Part shown: in pieces, positions 5,840 to 14,121 of the stretch
How the letters are laid out: the number at the start of each line of letters is the position of its first letter
How positions within the stretch are numbered: position 1 is the stretch's first letter
From: Bacteroidota bacterium
Lineage (GTDB): Bacteria > Bacteroidota > Ignavibacteria > UBA10030 > BY39
Assembly: GCA_018830765.1 (NCBI GenBank)
Contig: JAHJRJ010000220.1
Span: 1 to 14,290 of the forward strand
Reading direction: 5' to 3'
DNA length: 14,290 nucleotides
The notes under the pieces: generated by a model
Seen by the model: the letters and a program-made list of their open reading frames with translations, nothing else
Told to the model about the DNA's origin: nothing
Databases searched by the model: none
Made by a program: the position numbers and the translations under genes

Positions 5840-7522
5840 ATGTTAAATCATTTCACTACTCTCCAAAATTTAGCAGAAGAGTTCTCGAAAGAATTTAAAT
5901 CGGGAACAATCCTGGAAATATTTAGTCAACAAAAGAACGAGCTAATTATTTCTGTAAGCACTCACGGGACAATTAAAGCACTGGTGGTTTCAATTAATCC
6001 GCAGATGAATTTTGTTTTCTTGCGCGAACAGATTGCGCGTGCGAAAAGGAACTCAGTTTCATTATTCAAAGAGGTCACCTCAGCGCACATTCAACGTTGT
6101 ACTGGCCATATTTATGAAAGAACGATAAAAATATCTTTATCCGATGGACGGAGTTTATATTTGAATTTATATGGGACGGCTTCGAGTAATATATTCCTTA
6201 CTGATGAGAACGATATCATAATAAACAGCTTCAAGAATAGTAAAGATTTTGCTGGAAAGAAATATAATGAGATTACAACAAATTTGGATGAAGATATCAT
6301 GAATTTGATACCTGACTTTAAAAGTTTCGAAAAACAAATACTATCGGATGAAAATAAAACAACATTCAAATCTTTGAAATCGGTTTATCCGTTTTTAGGT
6401 TCTACTTTAACTAGGGAGGCGCTTCACAGGTCTAAAGTTGAAGATAAGGTACACGTATCGGAATTGACTACGGAAGATTACAAGCATATATTCCAAAAGT
6501 TGAAGGAAATATTTATCGAATTAAGCAAGCCGGAACCCACGATTTATTACACCGCTGATGTGCCGAGAGTTTTATCGATGATTCAACTTCAGCATCTGAG
6601 CGGGGCAACGGCAGAAAGCTATAAAAGCGTGAACGAAGCAGTGAAAAATTTTGTGATAAAATCATTCAAAGCTCATAATATTGACAGCGACAAGAAAGAC
6701 CTTCTTTTGAAAATCAGAAATGAGCTTGACAAAGCCCGGAGGACTGAAAAAGCCTTACAGTATGAAGTCTTGGAATCCGACCGCGCTAAGAATTATGAAC
6801 ACGTAGCAAAAGTTATATTAGCTAACTTACAGCATCTCACGAAGGGAACAAAAGAGATCGATATCGAAGATGTATTCAATAATAATAAGTTGATGAGAAT
6901 AACGCTTGACCCGAAGCTCAATCCAGCACAAAATGCTGAAAAATATTTTGATAAAGCTCGTAAATCAAAAATAGCTCACGTGGAATCAATTAAGAGACTT
7001 GCAGGTGTGAAGAAACAAACCGCGTTACTTGAGAAACTACTCCTACATTTAGATAACTGTCATACAAAAGAACAGGTAAATGAATTCAAAGAAGAATACG
7101 AAACAGATTTGAAGGCAATGCATCTGATTACCTCGAAAGAGAGAGCAGATTTGCCGCCGTTCAGAATTTTTAAAGTTGCCGGCGGGTTCGAAGTTTGGGT
7201 AGGTAAAAGCTCAGCGAACAACGAGCTGCTTACGATGAAATATGCAAAGCCAAATGACTTGTGGTTCCACACGCGCGGGTCAAGTGGGTCGCATACGGTT
7301 TTACGTGTAGGAAATAGCAAAACCCAACCCGGGAAGGAAGCCGTTCGTCAAGCAGCAAGTATTGCCGCATACTACAGCAAAATGAGAAACGCTTCAAACG
7401 TACCTGTCGGTTATTGCGAGAAAAAATATGTTCGTAAACCTAAGAACACTCCCGCGGGAATAGTTACTATGGAGAGAGAAAAAGTTATTTTTGTAGAACC
7501 AGGTTTACCCGATGAAAATTGA
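5840..7522 (+). CDS. rqcH: NFACT family protein, RqcH-like (ribosome-associated quality control)
   Basis: RqcH/Rqc2 proteins bind stalled 50S-peptidyl-tRNA complexes and recruit tRNA-Ala to add C-terminal alanine tails that mark the nascent chain for degradation. The protein (560 residues) has the expected order. The NFACT-N domain covers about 1-210, with the strand GTASSNIFLTDENDII (112-127). A helical and coiled-coil middle spans about 260-430. The NFACT-R (DUF814) domain spans about 440-560, with NDLWFHTRGSSGSH (472-485), KEAVRQAASIAAYYSK (499-514) and KKYVRKPKNTPAGIV (528-542). The Asp-Arg pair needed for tRNA binding in B. subtilis RqcH aligns with Glu93-Arg94 here. It is divergent from yicC; the same families are near neighbours in B. 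subtilis (yloA, yloC, gmk, rpoZ, coaBC). Older annotations would call it a fibronectin-binding protein. Confidence 0.88.
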   Translation: MLNHFTTLQNLAEEFSKEFKSGTILEIFSQQKNELIISVSTHGTIKALVVSINPQMNFVFLREQIARAKRNSVSLFKEVTSAHIQRCTGHIYERTIKISLSDGRSLYLNLYGTASSNIFLTDENDIIINSFKNSKDFAGKKYNEITTNLDEDIMNLIPDFKSFEKQILSDENKTTFKSLKSVYPFLGSTLTREALHRSKVEDKVHVSELTTEDYKHIFQKLKEIFIELSKPEPTIYYTADVPRVLSMIQLQHLSGATAESYKSVNEAVKNFVIKSFKAHNIDSDKKDLLLKIRNELDKARRTEKALQYEVLESDRAKNYEHVAKVILANLQHLTKGTKEIDIEDVFNNNKLMRITLDPKLNPAQNAEKYFDKARKSKIAHVESIKRLAGVKKQTALLEKLLLHLDNCHTKEQVNEFKEEYETDLKAMHLITSKERADLPPFRIFKVAGGFEVWVGKSSANNELLTMKYAKPNDLWFHTRGSSGSHTVLRVGNSKTQPGKEAVRQAASIAAYYSKMRNASNVPVGYCEKKYVRKPKNTPAGIVTMEREKVIFVEPGLPDEN

Positions 7523-10500
7523 TTAAAAATTATTCGGATTATAGATACATTTACCGTCGCTTTGATAACCACAAAAATTACACATCTTTTCATTCCGTTC
7601 AAACGTCCCGCATTTTATTTCACTTATCATAGATTTTAATAGCGCTTCGAATTCTTGAAAATCTTGTCTATTGAAAAGGAAATTTTGAGGAGAATCAGGA
7701 TAGGAAGTAAAAAGTATAGTGGCAATTACTTCATCTTGGTTGAATAAACGACTGACCAATAACGCGTAGAATATCATTTGCGAACGGAATTCTTGCGCTT
7801 TTTGCTCGATAAGATTTTTAGCAAAGGTTCCCGTTTTATAGTCTATTATACACCATTTCCCTTTTTCATTTTTGTAAAGTCTATCTATTGTTCCGGTTAA
7901 AAAATCTTCTCCGAAAACTGAGTTCACAGTAAATTCGGTTTTGTATTCGGGATATGAAAATATTTTTTTAACGTATCCGGATTCGTAAAATGATTTTATA
8001 GTGGATGAAATATTCTCCGTTACTTGATTAGAATCGAAAACATCTCCGGACATTTCATTCAACAAATAATCATCGATAAACGATTTGATCTGTACCTCAT
8101 CGAATTCTTGAAAACGCTCTAAAATATTATGGATAATCGAACCGGTTATTTCACCGCGGATTAAGTCGTTAGCATCTTCTTCTTCGTTGAAATTCACTCG
8201 TTTGATATCCGGCTCGGGAATGCCGAGGTGATATTTTAAAAAATATTTTGTCGGACAATTCATGTATGTTTGTACTTGTGTAGCAGAGAAAAAATCTCTG
8301 TGGATGTGAGCGTGCAAAGGTTCGACTAATAATTCGCCGATTAACTTTCTCTCCGGCAGGGATTTTGCTACTGATGATTCTATCGGAATATCCTCGAGTG
8401 ACTTGTAAACTTGAATTGTAAGATTATGTTTGATTGTTTTTGTGACATACTTGTTGTCAACCAGCTCCAGAGTTTTTACGAGAGCGTCCGGAATTATCAA
8501 ATTTCCGGTTTTTATGGTATCAAACTCAATACCCAAACCTGTTAACACCCAATCCAAATAACCGGTTACAGAATTATTGACACTACCCGAAAGCACGAGC
8601 ATATCTTTTGCCCTCGTGCAGGCGACATACAAAATTCTTTTTTCTTCAGCTTCGGTTTTTGAGCGTGATAAATTTTTAAGGAGTGCATAGTTTAACGGTT
8701 CAATTTTATCGGTACCGGTTTCTTCCGAAATCTTAAACCCTAAACCTAACTTATCATCAATAAAAGGAGGGGCGTCGTACTTGAAACTTTTATTCAAAAA
8801 AGGAACAAAAACTACGGGAAACTCAAGACCCTTTGCGGAATGGATAGTAAGTATTTGAACGGCGTCTTCTCCGTCTTCAATATTTGCCTGTCCCTCCCGC
8901 ATCTCACCTGAGATCAAAAGTTTTAAACGTTCGACGAAATCGAAAAGATTTGTAAAACCTTTACCCTCAAATTCACGTGCTATACGAAGCAGTTTTTCGA
9001 CATTGGATTTGCTCTGATCACCCCTGTCAATTCCGGAGATTGTGCCAAGCCACCCCGTCTGCCTGAAAATTCGATGAACAAGGGTGGGTATTGGCAAGCG
9101 GGTCGCATAATTGATATTATCATTCAGAATTATAGCAGCTCGCTTTGCATATTCAGATGCTAATTCAGTTTTCACATAAGTGATAAATTTGTTCCAGAAA
9201 TTGGTTTCCAGTGATATGTTTACGATTTCGTACAACTCTGAATCGGAAACGACGAAGAAAGGTGACCTCAGTAAACCGACGAGAGCGACGTCGTCGTGAT
9301 TATTTAACAGGAATTGAAAATAGTTGAAGAAATCGTATATCTCTTGTGTTTGATAAAAACCGATTCCGCCCGAGATAATATAAGGTATCTTGAATTTATT
9401 AAAACACTTCTCTAATTGCTTCAGATGTGTGCGGCTGCGAATTAATATAGCCGCATCTTTGAATTGAAAATCGCGAGAAATTTCTGTCCTGTCAAAAATT
9501 TGGTGTTTTGTTTGATGGAGGTTTAAGATTCTCCGGGCTATCATTTCACATTCGCCGGCTATCAATTCACTCTGTTTTTTCTTATCGCCCTCGTTATCGG
9601 TTTCTCCGGGAATCGAAAGTATCAGTTCGATTTTGCCGTGAGCCGGATTTTTTCTGCCCTTTATCAATTCATCATATTCAACTTCGTACTCTTGCTTCGA
9701 TTTTTTCATTATACTTGAAAATACCAAGTTAACGAAGCACACAATGTCGGTTAAAAGTCGGAAACTTTCGGCTAAAACTATATTGCTTTGTTTATCCGTC
9801 TGTATCTCAAAAGCGTTTGCAATATCATATTTTGTTCGCTCGAAAACTTCCACTTCCGCATTCCTGAATCCGAATATGGATTGTTTCGGGTCGCCCACAA
9901 TAAATAAATTTCCTGTTTTTAATCTGGAAAGTAACGGTAAAAAAATTTCGTATTGAAGAAAATTAGTGTCCTGGTATTCATCGATCATTATATATTTATA
10001 CTTGTCAGCCAACCTTTTTCTAATGTCGTCATTCTCTAAAAGCCTTCGCGTTAATAATTGTAAGTCGTCGTAATCTAAATAACTCATCTCGCTTTTTTTA
10101 TTATCGTAAATCTCAATCGCCATTTTATAAAGCTCAACGAGGGTCCGGCTGAACCGCAATAACGTTCTTTGATATGTTCCGAAATTTTTGTCGGTTACGG
10201 TTTCGATGATTTCTTTTACTTCAAACCACCCATCTCTGATATTCCGTGTATCGTCGAAAAATTCAGATGTGTCCGTGTTTCTGCCGATGACGTTCCGATT
10301 TAGGTTGCCTTCTTTGGTTAATAAATTTTTAACAATATTATAATAAAGAGAACATTTTTCCGTTTTTGGTAAATTTTCATCCCACTGAGAGATATTCGCT
10401 ATTATACTTTCTGCACTCTTGGATTTTGAGGAAACAAGGATTTTAGATACTGAGTTTAACCAATCCGTATTGTTAACTACGGAATCAATTATTTCTTCTG

Positions 10501-11137
10501 CGTTACGTTGCCAATATTTTAAAATGTTATCGTCTGTATTTCCCGTTGAGAATATTCCACTTGGTTCAATCATCTTCTCAACATATTCACGCTTCTCCAG
10601 TAAAGTCGATAAAATATTTTGAATTTCTTTTTTCCCTAGGTTTCTCAATGTAAATATTAGTTCGGAATAGATGCCGGTGGAGCTGTCTTCTAAAGTCTTA
10701 GTTATGGATTCGACAACAGAATCATTTTGCAGAATGTTCCGGTCAACTCCTTCTAAAATCGTGAATGCAAAGTCGATGTTTGCTTCGACGGGAAATTGCC
10801 TGAGAAGTTGAGCGCAGAATGCGTGAATGGTCGAAATGTTTGCCGAAGAAAGATGGTCGTGGACATATTCTACCTTTTTCAGAAGTTCGCTGTTAGTTTC
10901 CGATTTAGACCTTATGATAACAGATTCGGCAATTTTTCTTTTCAGCTCGCTTGCTGCTTTTTCAGTGAATGTGATTGCAACGATTTCTTCAATGCGGCAA
11001 TCAGTGTTCAGTAAAGCTTCAAGGAAACGGTTTACCAGCACAGTCGTTTTTCCCGACCCAGCATTCGCTGTGACAGATATATGCTGCTTCAGGTTGAGAG
11101 CTTGTTTTTGGCTTTCAGTGAAAATGGTTTCTGACAT
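7523..11137 (-). CDS. addA: AddA/RecB-type UvrD-family helicase with C-terminal PD-(D/E)XK nuclease
   Basis: Such enzymes process double-strand DNA ends for recombination. The 1204 residues contain a full superfamily 1A helicase: Walker A AGSGKTT (26-32), ITFTEKAASEL (55-65), IMIDEYQDTN (383-392), VGDPKQSIFGFR (414-425), ESFR (457-460), ILTIHSAKGLEFPVVFVP (762-779) and LYVACTRAKDML (836-847). The nuclease domain (about 948-1204) has His1003, Asp1085 in GTIDRLY, Asp1099 and Lys1101 in IIDYKTG, and the QxxxY helix (Gln1120). Cys961, Cys1186, Cys1189 and Cys1197 could hold an iron-sulfur cluster like that of AddB/RecB nuclease domains, though the last spacing (C-x7-C) is longer than the usual x5. 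No addB-like partner is in the window. The ATG lacks a Shine-Dalgarno sequence. The stop codon abuts that of the convergent NFACT gene. Confidence 0.9.
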   Translation of the reverse strand: MSETIFTESQKQALNLKQHISVTANAGSGKTTVLVNRFLEALLNTDCRIEEIVAITFTEKAASELKRKIAESVIIRSKSETNSELLKKVEYVHDHLSSANISTIHAFCAQLLRQFPVEANIDFAFTILEGVDRNILQNDSVVESITKTLEDSSTGIYSELIFTLRNLGKKEIQNILSTLLEKREYVEKMIEPSGIFSTGNTDDNILKYWQRNAEEIIDSVVNNTDWLNSVSKILVSSKSKSAESIIANISQWDENLPKTEKCSLYYNIVKNLLTKEGNLNRNVIGRNTDTSEFFDDTRNIRDGWFEVKEIIETVTDKNFGTYQRTLLRFSRTLVELYKMAIEIYDNKKSEMSYLDYDDLQLLTRRLLENDDIRKRLADKYKYIMIDEYQDTNFLQYEIFLPLLSRLKTGNLFIVGDPKQSIFGFRNAEVEVFERTKYDIANAFEIQTDKQSNIVLAESFRLLTDIVCFVNLVFSSIMKKSKQEYEVEYDELIKGRKNPAHGKIELILSIPGETDNEGDKKKQSELIAGECEMIARRILNLHQTKHQIFDRTEISRDFQFKDAAILIRSRTHLKQLEKCFNKFKIPYIISGGIGFYQTQEIYDFFNYFQFLLNNHDDVALVGLLRSPFFVVSDSELYEIVNISLETNFWNKFITYVKTELASEYAKRAAIILNDNINYATRLPIPTLVHRIFRQTGWLGTISGIDRGDQSKSNVEKLLRIAREFEGKGFTNLFDFVERLKLLISGEMREGQANIEDGEDAVQILTIHSAKGLEFPVVFVPFLNKSFKYDAPPFIDDKLGLGFKISEETGTDKIEPLNYALLKNLSRSKTEAEEKRILYVACTRAKDMLVLSGSVNNSVTGYLDWVLTGLGIEFDTIKTGNLIIPDALVKTLELVDNKYVTKTIKHNLTIQVYKSLEDIPIESSVAKSLPERKLIGELLVEPLHAHIHRDFFSATQVQTYMNCPTKYFLKYHLGIPEPDIKRVNFNEEEDANDLIRGEITGSIIHNILERFQEFDEVQIKSFIDDYLLNEMSGDVFDSNQVTENISSTIKSFYESGYVKKIFSYPEYKTEFTVNSVFGEDFLTGTIDRLYKNEKGKWCIIDYKTGTFAKNLIEQKAQEFRSQMIFYALLVSRLFNQDEVIATILFTSYPDSPQNFLFNRQDFQEFEALLKSMISEIKCGTFERNEKMCNFCGYQSDGKCIYNPNNF

Positions 11138-11146
11138 AACGTTTGG

Positions 11147-11174
11147 AATTTAAAACAATGAATTATCAATTCAA
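11147..11174 (-). promoter_or_regulatory. Weak candidate promoter and palindrome upstream of the helicase-nuclease gene
   Basis: On the minus strand TTGAAT (complement of 11169-11174) is followed after 16 bases by TAAATT (complement of 11147-11152), each matching 4 of 6 consensus positions. A perfect palindrome, TGAATT-ATC-AATTCA (11159-11173), overlaps the -35 side and could be an operator. The ATG at 11137 would lie only about 9 bases beyond the -10 element, implying a nearly leaderless transcript, which agrees with the absence of a ribosome-binding site. Confidence 0.25.
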
Positions 11175-11192
11175 AATAATCCTTTTTATTTA

Positions 11193-11344
11193 ATCCCGTA
11201 GGGATGTAATGCTTATAGTAATAGAAAAAATTCTTACCAAAACACAAGCCCCAGCGGGGCGAAATGTGAATTATGTGTCGTTCCTACGGAACTTGAATCG
11301 TGGGGATATACTTCCCTCTATAAACATTTCGTTCCTACGGAACT
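11193..11344. repeat. Cluster of short hairpins with a duplicated 16-bp unit (REP-like)
   Basis: Four 13-bp units each form a 5-bp perfect stem with a 3-nt loop: ATCCC-GTA-GGGAT (11193-11205), GCCCC-AGC-GGGGC (11248-11260), and GTTCC-TAC-GGAAC twice (11280-11292 and 11331-11343). The last two sit in an identical 16-bp direct repeat, TCGTTCCTACGGAACT (11278-11293 and 11329-11344), with a 51-bp period. A fifth, G-T-containing hairpin is GGGGA-TATAC-TTCCC (11302-11316). The block lies between the terminator of one minus-strand unit and the start of the helicase-nuclease gene and holds no gene. It has the look of a dispersed intergenic palindromic element; copy number cannot be judged from one window. 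Confidence 0.75.
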
Positions 11345-11369
11345 ACCTTTTTGCGTAACATCACTTAAT

Positions 11370-11405
11370 AAAAAAAGCCAGCTTTTTTTAGGGAAGCTGG
11401 CTTTT
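11370..11405 (-). terminator. Strong intrinsic terminator, potentially bidirectional
   Basis: A perfect 12-bp stem, AAAAGCCAGCTT (11373-11384) paired with 11394-11405, encloses a 9-nt loop. On the minus strand the stem runs into seven T residues, 24 bases after the stop codon of the outer-membrane barrel gene, so it should end that transcription unit. On the plus strand the stem ends in TTTT, giving weaker activity in the other direction. Confidence 0.9.
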
Positions 11406-11428
11406 GATTTGAAAGAATAAAATAATTG

Positions 11429-12874
11429 TTAGAAACGATACGTGAGTGTGGCGATGATATTATGTGTTTTTACTTTTTCGTAAGTCCTTGAAGTCTTGTC
11501 GTAATTCGAGTGGAAAGTATCCCAGAAACCATAAGCGTAACCGAGATCGAATGCGATGGCATCCTGGAAGACGAATCTTACACCGGCAGTAATATATTTT
11601 TGGGCGTAGGATGTTGGATCGCCTTTATACGGCGATGGTAAGTATGCAAACCCGCCCCGCAAGGTTGTACTGCTGTGTGTTAATTCATACTCAGCACCTA
11701 CTTTCAAGTTGACAGTTGGTTGAAATATCTCTTTGATATCAGTATTTAAATTGATTAAGTATGATGGTGCGTTACGGAATTCCATTTGTGTCCAATCGGT
11801 ATATTCAACATCTCCTGATAAAAGAAGGTCAGCGATCAGATGAGAAGCGCCTGCGGTAAATACGAACGGTGAGACAACATCATATTCGGTTTTGGCTTTC
11901 GATGGTCCTTCGGGCGGATACTTATAATTATCGCCGTTGTCGAAGTAACTTTGGCCTTCCGAAGTAAATGTTTCTTTAATTGTAACCCACGAAGGAGTTT
12001 TTAACGCAAGTCCGATTCGTGTAAACTCAGAGAGGCGATACAGGAAGCCGAATTTTGCCGAAAAACCGTTGACATCAGCGTTCACAGTTTGGTCAATGTA
12101 TATGGATTTGAAATCGAACGGAAAACGGGTAGCATTGTAAATATTAGCGAGGTCTTCTTCAACATAATTCCGCTGCCAGGTGTAAGAGCCGCTGATTATG
12201 TTCAGCGAAATACCGATGAATAGATTTTTAGCAGGCTCTACCGCACCTCCAAAGCTCCAGTTATTCAATCCACCGCCTTCTAAAACTTTACCGCTTTGTG
12301 TAACACTGTCTTGAATACGACTGTCAAAGATATAGCTATTCGGTCCGAGAGAATCTACGTTGGCAAGATAAAGCTCCCACGCAAGGTTACCTGCGGGTCT
12401 TTTTTTTGTGCCTGAACCATGGAGCGCATAATGTTGGATGATTGAACTTAAAGGATTAAATCCTTTGAAAGCTAAAGCAGTCGAATAATCGTTTACGCGA
12501 TTATAACCTGCTGCAAATACTAAACTACCACGCGTAGTTGGAAAAGGATAAGCAACTCCTAAATTGTTGAGTTTAGTGCTGCTGTTGGAGAATGATCTAT
12601 CGTTGCCGTAGAATGTGCTATTGTTCTTATAAGATAAAGTGGATAAGCCGAGAGAAAATTCGGACATCTTAATTTGTGCTAGTCCTGCAGGGTTCCAATA
12701 TATTGCGGAATAGTCGTTTGCTATTCCTGCATAAGCCGAACCTAATCCTAAAGCTCTTGCTCCGATTCCAAATCCGGTTGAAGAATATCGTAAAGCATCT
12801 TCAGGAAATTGTGCTATACCGTATATTTGAAAAATAAAAAATAATGCCGTTAAAAATAAATTTATCTTTTTCAT
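11429..12874 (-). CDS. Outer-membrane beta-barrel protein, FadL/OmpP1-like
   Basis: The 481-residue precursor is probably an outer-membrane barrel related to the OmpP1/FadL long-chain fatty-acid transporter family. It begins with a Sec signal peptide (about 1-21: Lys-Lys, a hydrophobic core of Leu/Phe/Ile, then Gly-Ile-Ala-Gln). The mature N terminus has STGFGIGARALGLGSAYAG (32-50) and DYSAIYWNPAGLA (54-66); the N-P-A-G motif is characteristic of FadL-like and PorV-like proteins. Alternating polar and hydrophobic strands fill the remainder, including GFAYLPSPYKGD, and the protein ends in TLTYRF, with the terminal Phe expected for barrel insertion. An AAGGAT ribosome-binding site lies before the ATG. 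The substrate cannot be inferred. It follows the Tyr-rich lipoprotein gene by 29 bp, probably in one transcript that ends at the terminator directly downstream. Confidence 0.85.
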   Translation of the reverse strand: MKKINLFLTALFFIFQIYGIAQFPEDALRYSSTGFGIGARALGLGSAYAGIANDYSAIYWNPAGLAQIKMSEFSLGLSTLSYKNNSTFYGNDRSFSNSSTKLNNLGVAYPFPTTRGSLVFAAGYNRVNDYSTALAFKGFNPLSSIIQHYALHGSGTKKRPAGNLAWELYLANVDSLGPNSYIFDSRIQDSVTQSGKVLEGGGLNNWSFGGAVEPAKNLFIGISLNIISGSYTWQRNYVEEDLANIYNATRFPFDFKSIYIDQTVNADVNGFSAKFGFLYRLSEFTRIGLALKTPSWVTIKETFTSEGQSYFDNGDNYKYPPEGPSKAKTEYDVVSPFVFTAGASHLIADLLLSGDVEYTDWTQMEFRNAPSYLINLNTDIKEIFQPTVNLKVGAEYELTHSSTTLRGGFAYLPSPYKGDPTSYAQKYITAGVRFVFQDAIAFDLGYAYGFWDTFHSNYDKTSRTYEKVKTHNIIATLTYRF

Positions 12875-12903
12875 CTGTTTTTATCCTTGTTTATGTTTAT
12901 TGA

Positions 12904-13923
12904 CTATCTGCCGCCGCGTGGATTTCCACCACGAGATCCGCTGTCACCTGAGTCACTACCACCTCTTGAATCACCGCGTTGAGGTGGAGGACTTGATGGG
13001 GGAGGTGACGACGGTGCGGGTGTTGATGGTGCAGGGGTAGATGGCGGTGGTGTATATGTTCTTGTTTCGCCGCTGCGTGTCGATCCTTCGTCTCTTTTGC
13101 CGCTTCCTTCGTTTCTGGTTCCAGAATCGCGTGTAGCTGGAGGTACCGATTGACCGCGGCCTGTATTTTCGTAACGGTCTCTTCTTGACCCACTACGCGA
13201 CTGTCCACTTTCGCCTCGTGATGAACCTGACCTATCGGTGGAGCGTGGTGTAACTTTGCCGGATGTGCCATCGCCGCGCGATGGTTTTCGAACCTCGGGA
13301 GTTGAGCCTGTTTGTGAACGTCCACCGCCTCCGGTAACTCCTACGCCTGTCGGTAAATCAAGCCCGCCTCTGCCGCTGATTCTATCTTGTCTATCGTCAT
13401 AAGTCGGAGCTCCTCTTCCGCCTTGGTCACGTTGGTTACCGAAATCGCGTTTTGTTCGCTCAACAGTCCCAGTAGTTGAGATGTAGTAATGTGAGCCCCA
13501 GTAGTATGGATAGTAACTCCCATAGTAATAAGGATAATAATAATGCGGATAATAAACGTATGGTGTTCCGCAAATCCACGGGTCGTAGTACCAATATCTG
13601 TCGTAAAACCACGGGTCATAATATACCATGCTGAAGGCGTACGAGGGCCAGTAATACGATGGGTAATAAGAAAACATCCATCGATATCGCGGATACCAAG
13701 CACCACCATCGAAATAATAGTTATTGATTATCGTTCTTCCGTCCCTATCGTAATAAAATGTATCACTCTGCTCTTCTTGTGAGTAGTTCTCGATCCGATT
13801 GTTATCGTAATATTCATCTACATATTTCTTTTCATTCTTAATCGTTTCCAATTGTGTGTAACAACCGGAAATCAAAACTACTAATCCGAGAGTTGCGATG
13901 ATTAAATATTTTTGCGTTTTCAT
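12904..13923 (-). CDS. Tyr/Trp-rich lipoprotein with long disordered Gly/Ser/Arg/Pro tail
   Basis: I do not recognise a named family. The 339 residues start with a lipoprotein signal (LVVLISGC, lipid-attached Cys21), so the protein is probably anchored to a membrane outside the cytoplasm. A charged linker (about 22-68) leads to a strongly aromatic segment: residues 69-147 contain 30 Tyr and 7 Trp, arranged in Tyr-Tyr and Tyr-Pro clusters. From about 150 to the end the sequence is low-complexity and probably unstructured, with many Gly, Ser, Arg, Asp and Thr, a Pro-rich run (292-314, repeats of TPAPS and SSPPP), and an Arg/Gly-rich end. AGGA precedes the ATG. The next gene, an outer-membrane barrel, follows after 29 bp. 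A surface-adhesive, matrix or barrel-associated role is a guess from composition and context only. Confidence 0.82.
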   Translation of the reverse strand: MKTQKYLIIATLGLVVLISGCYTQLETIKNEKKYVDEYYDNNRIENYSQEEQSDTFYYDRDGRTIINNYYFDGGAWYPRYRWMFSYYPSYYWPSYAFSMVYYDPWFYDRYWYYDPWICGTPYVYYPHYYYPYYYGSYYPYYWGSHYYISTTGTVERTKRDFGNQRDQGGRGAPTYDDRQDRISGRGGLDLPTGVGVTGGGGRSQTGSTPEVRKPSRGDGTSGKVTPRSTDRSGSSRGESGQSRSGSRRDRYENTGRGQSVPPATRDSGTRNEGSGKRDEGSTRSGETRTYTPPPSTPAPSTPAPSSPPPSSPPPQRGDSRGGSDSGDSGSRGGNPRGGR

Positions 13924-14121
13924 TGCTGTTCCTCATTGTTTTTTACTTCTATTGTTAAAACAATATAAATGCCACTAAAATTCAATTATTAAGATATAAT
14001 CTCGATTCAATCTACTTAAAATAATCTATAATATCAACATTATTTTTTGATTTATAGGCTTTGGGAGAGGGGTGTTTAAATCGCTATACAAACTGGTGCA
14101 ATATGTTTAAAATTCAACACA
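13924..14121. other. Intergenic region upstream of the Tyr-rich lipoprotein
   Basis: The 198 bp between the partial barrel gene and the lipoprotein gene are very AT-rich and hold no supported gene. The 5' region of the lipoprotein has a small palindrome TTGTTTTAACAA (13952-13963) about 30 bases before its ATG. I could not define a convincing promoter or a terminator for the upstream gene. Confidence 0.5.

Noticed and set aside
7523..11137. Helicase-nuclease considered as part of an anti-phage defence system
   Set aside because: It matches the general AddA/RecB repair architecture, and its neighbours are housekeeping and envelope genes with no other defence component.
11278..11344. Direct repeat considered as a minimal CRISPR array
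   Set aside because: There are only two copies of 16 bp, each a full palindrome, in a series of unrelated hairpins of the same geometry, and no cas gene is nearby.
12897..13325. 142-codon frame on the minus strand, rich in His and Pro
   Set aside because: It is a second frame of the low-complexity tail of the Tyr-rich lipoprotein. Its bias comes from the repeated codons of the real gene, which has a lipoprotein signal and a ribosome-binding site.
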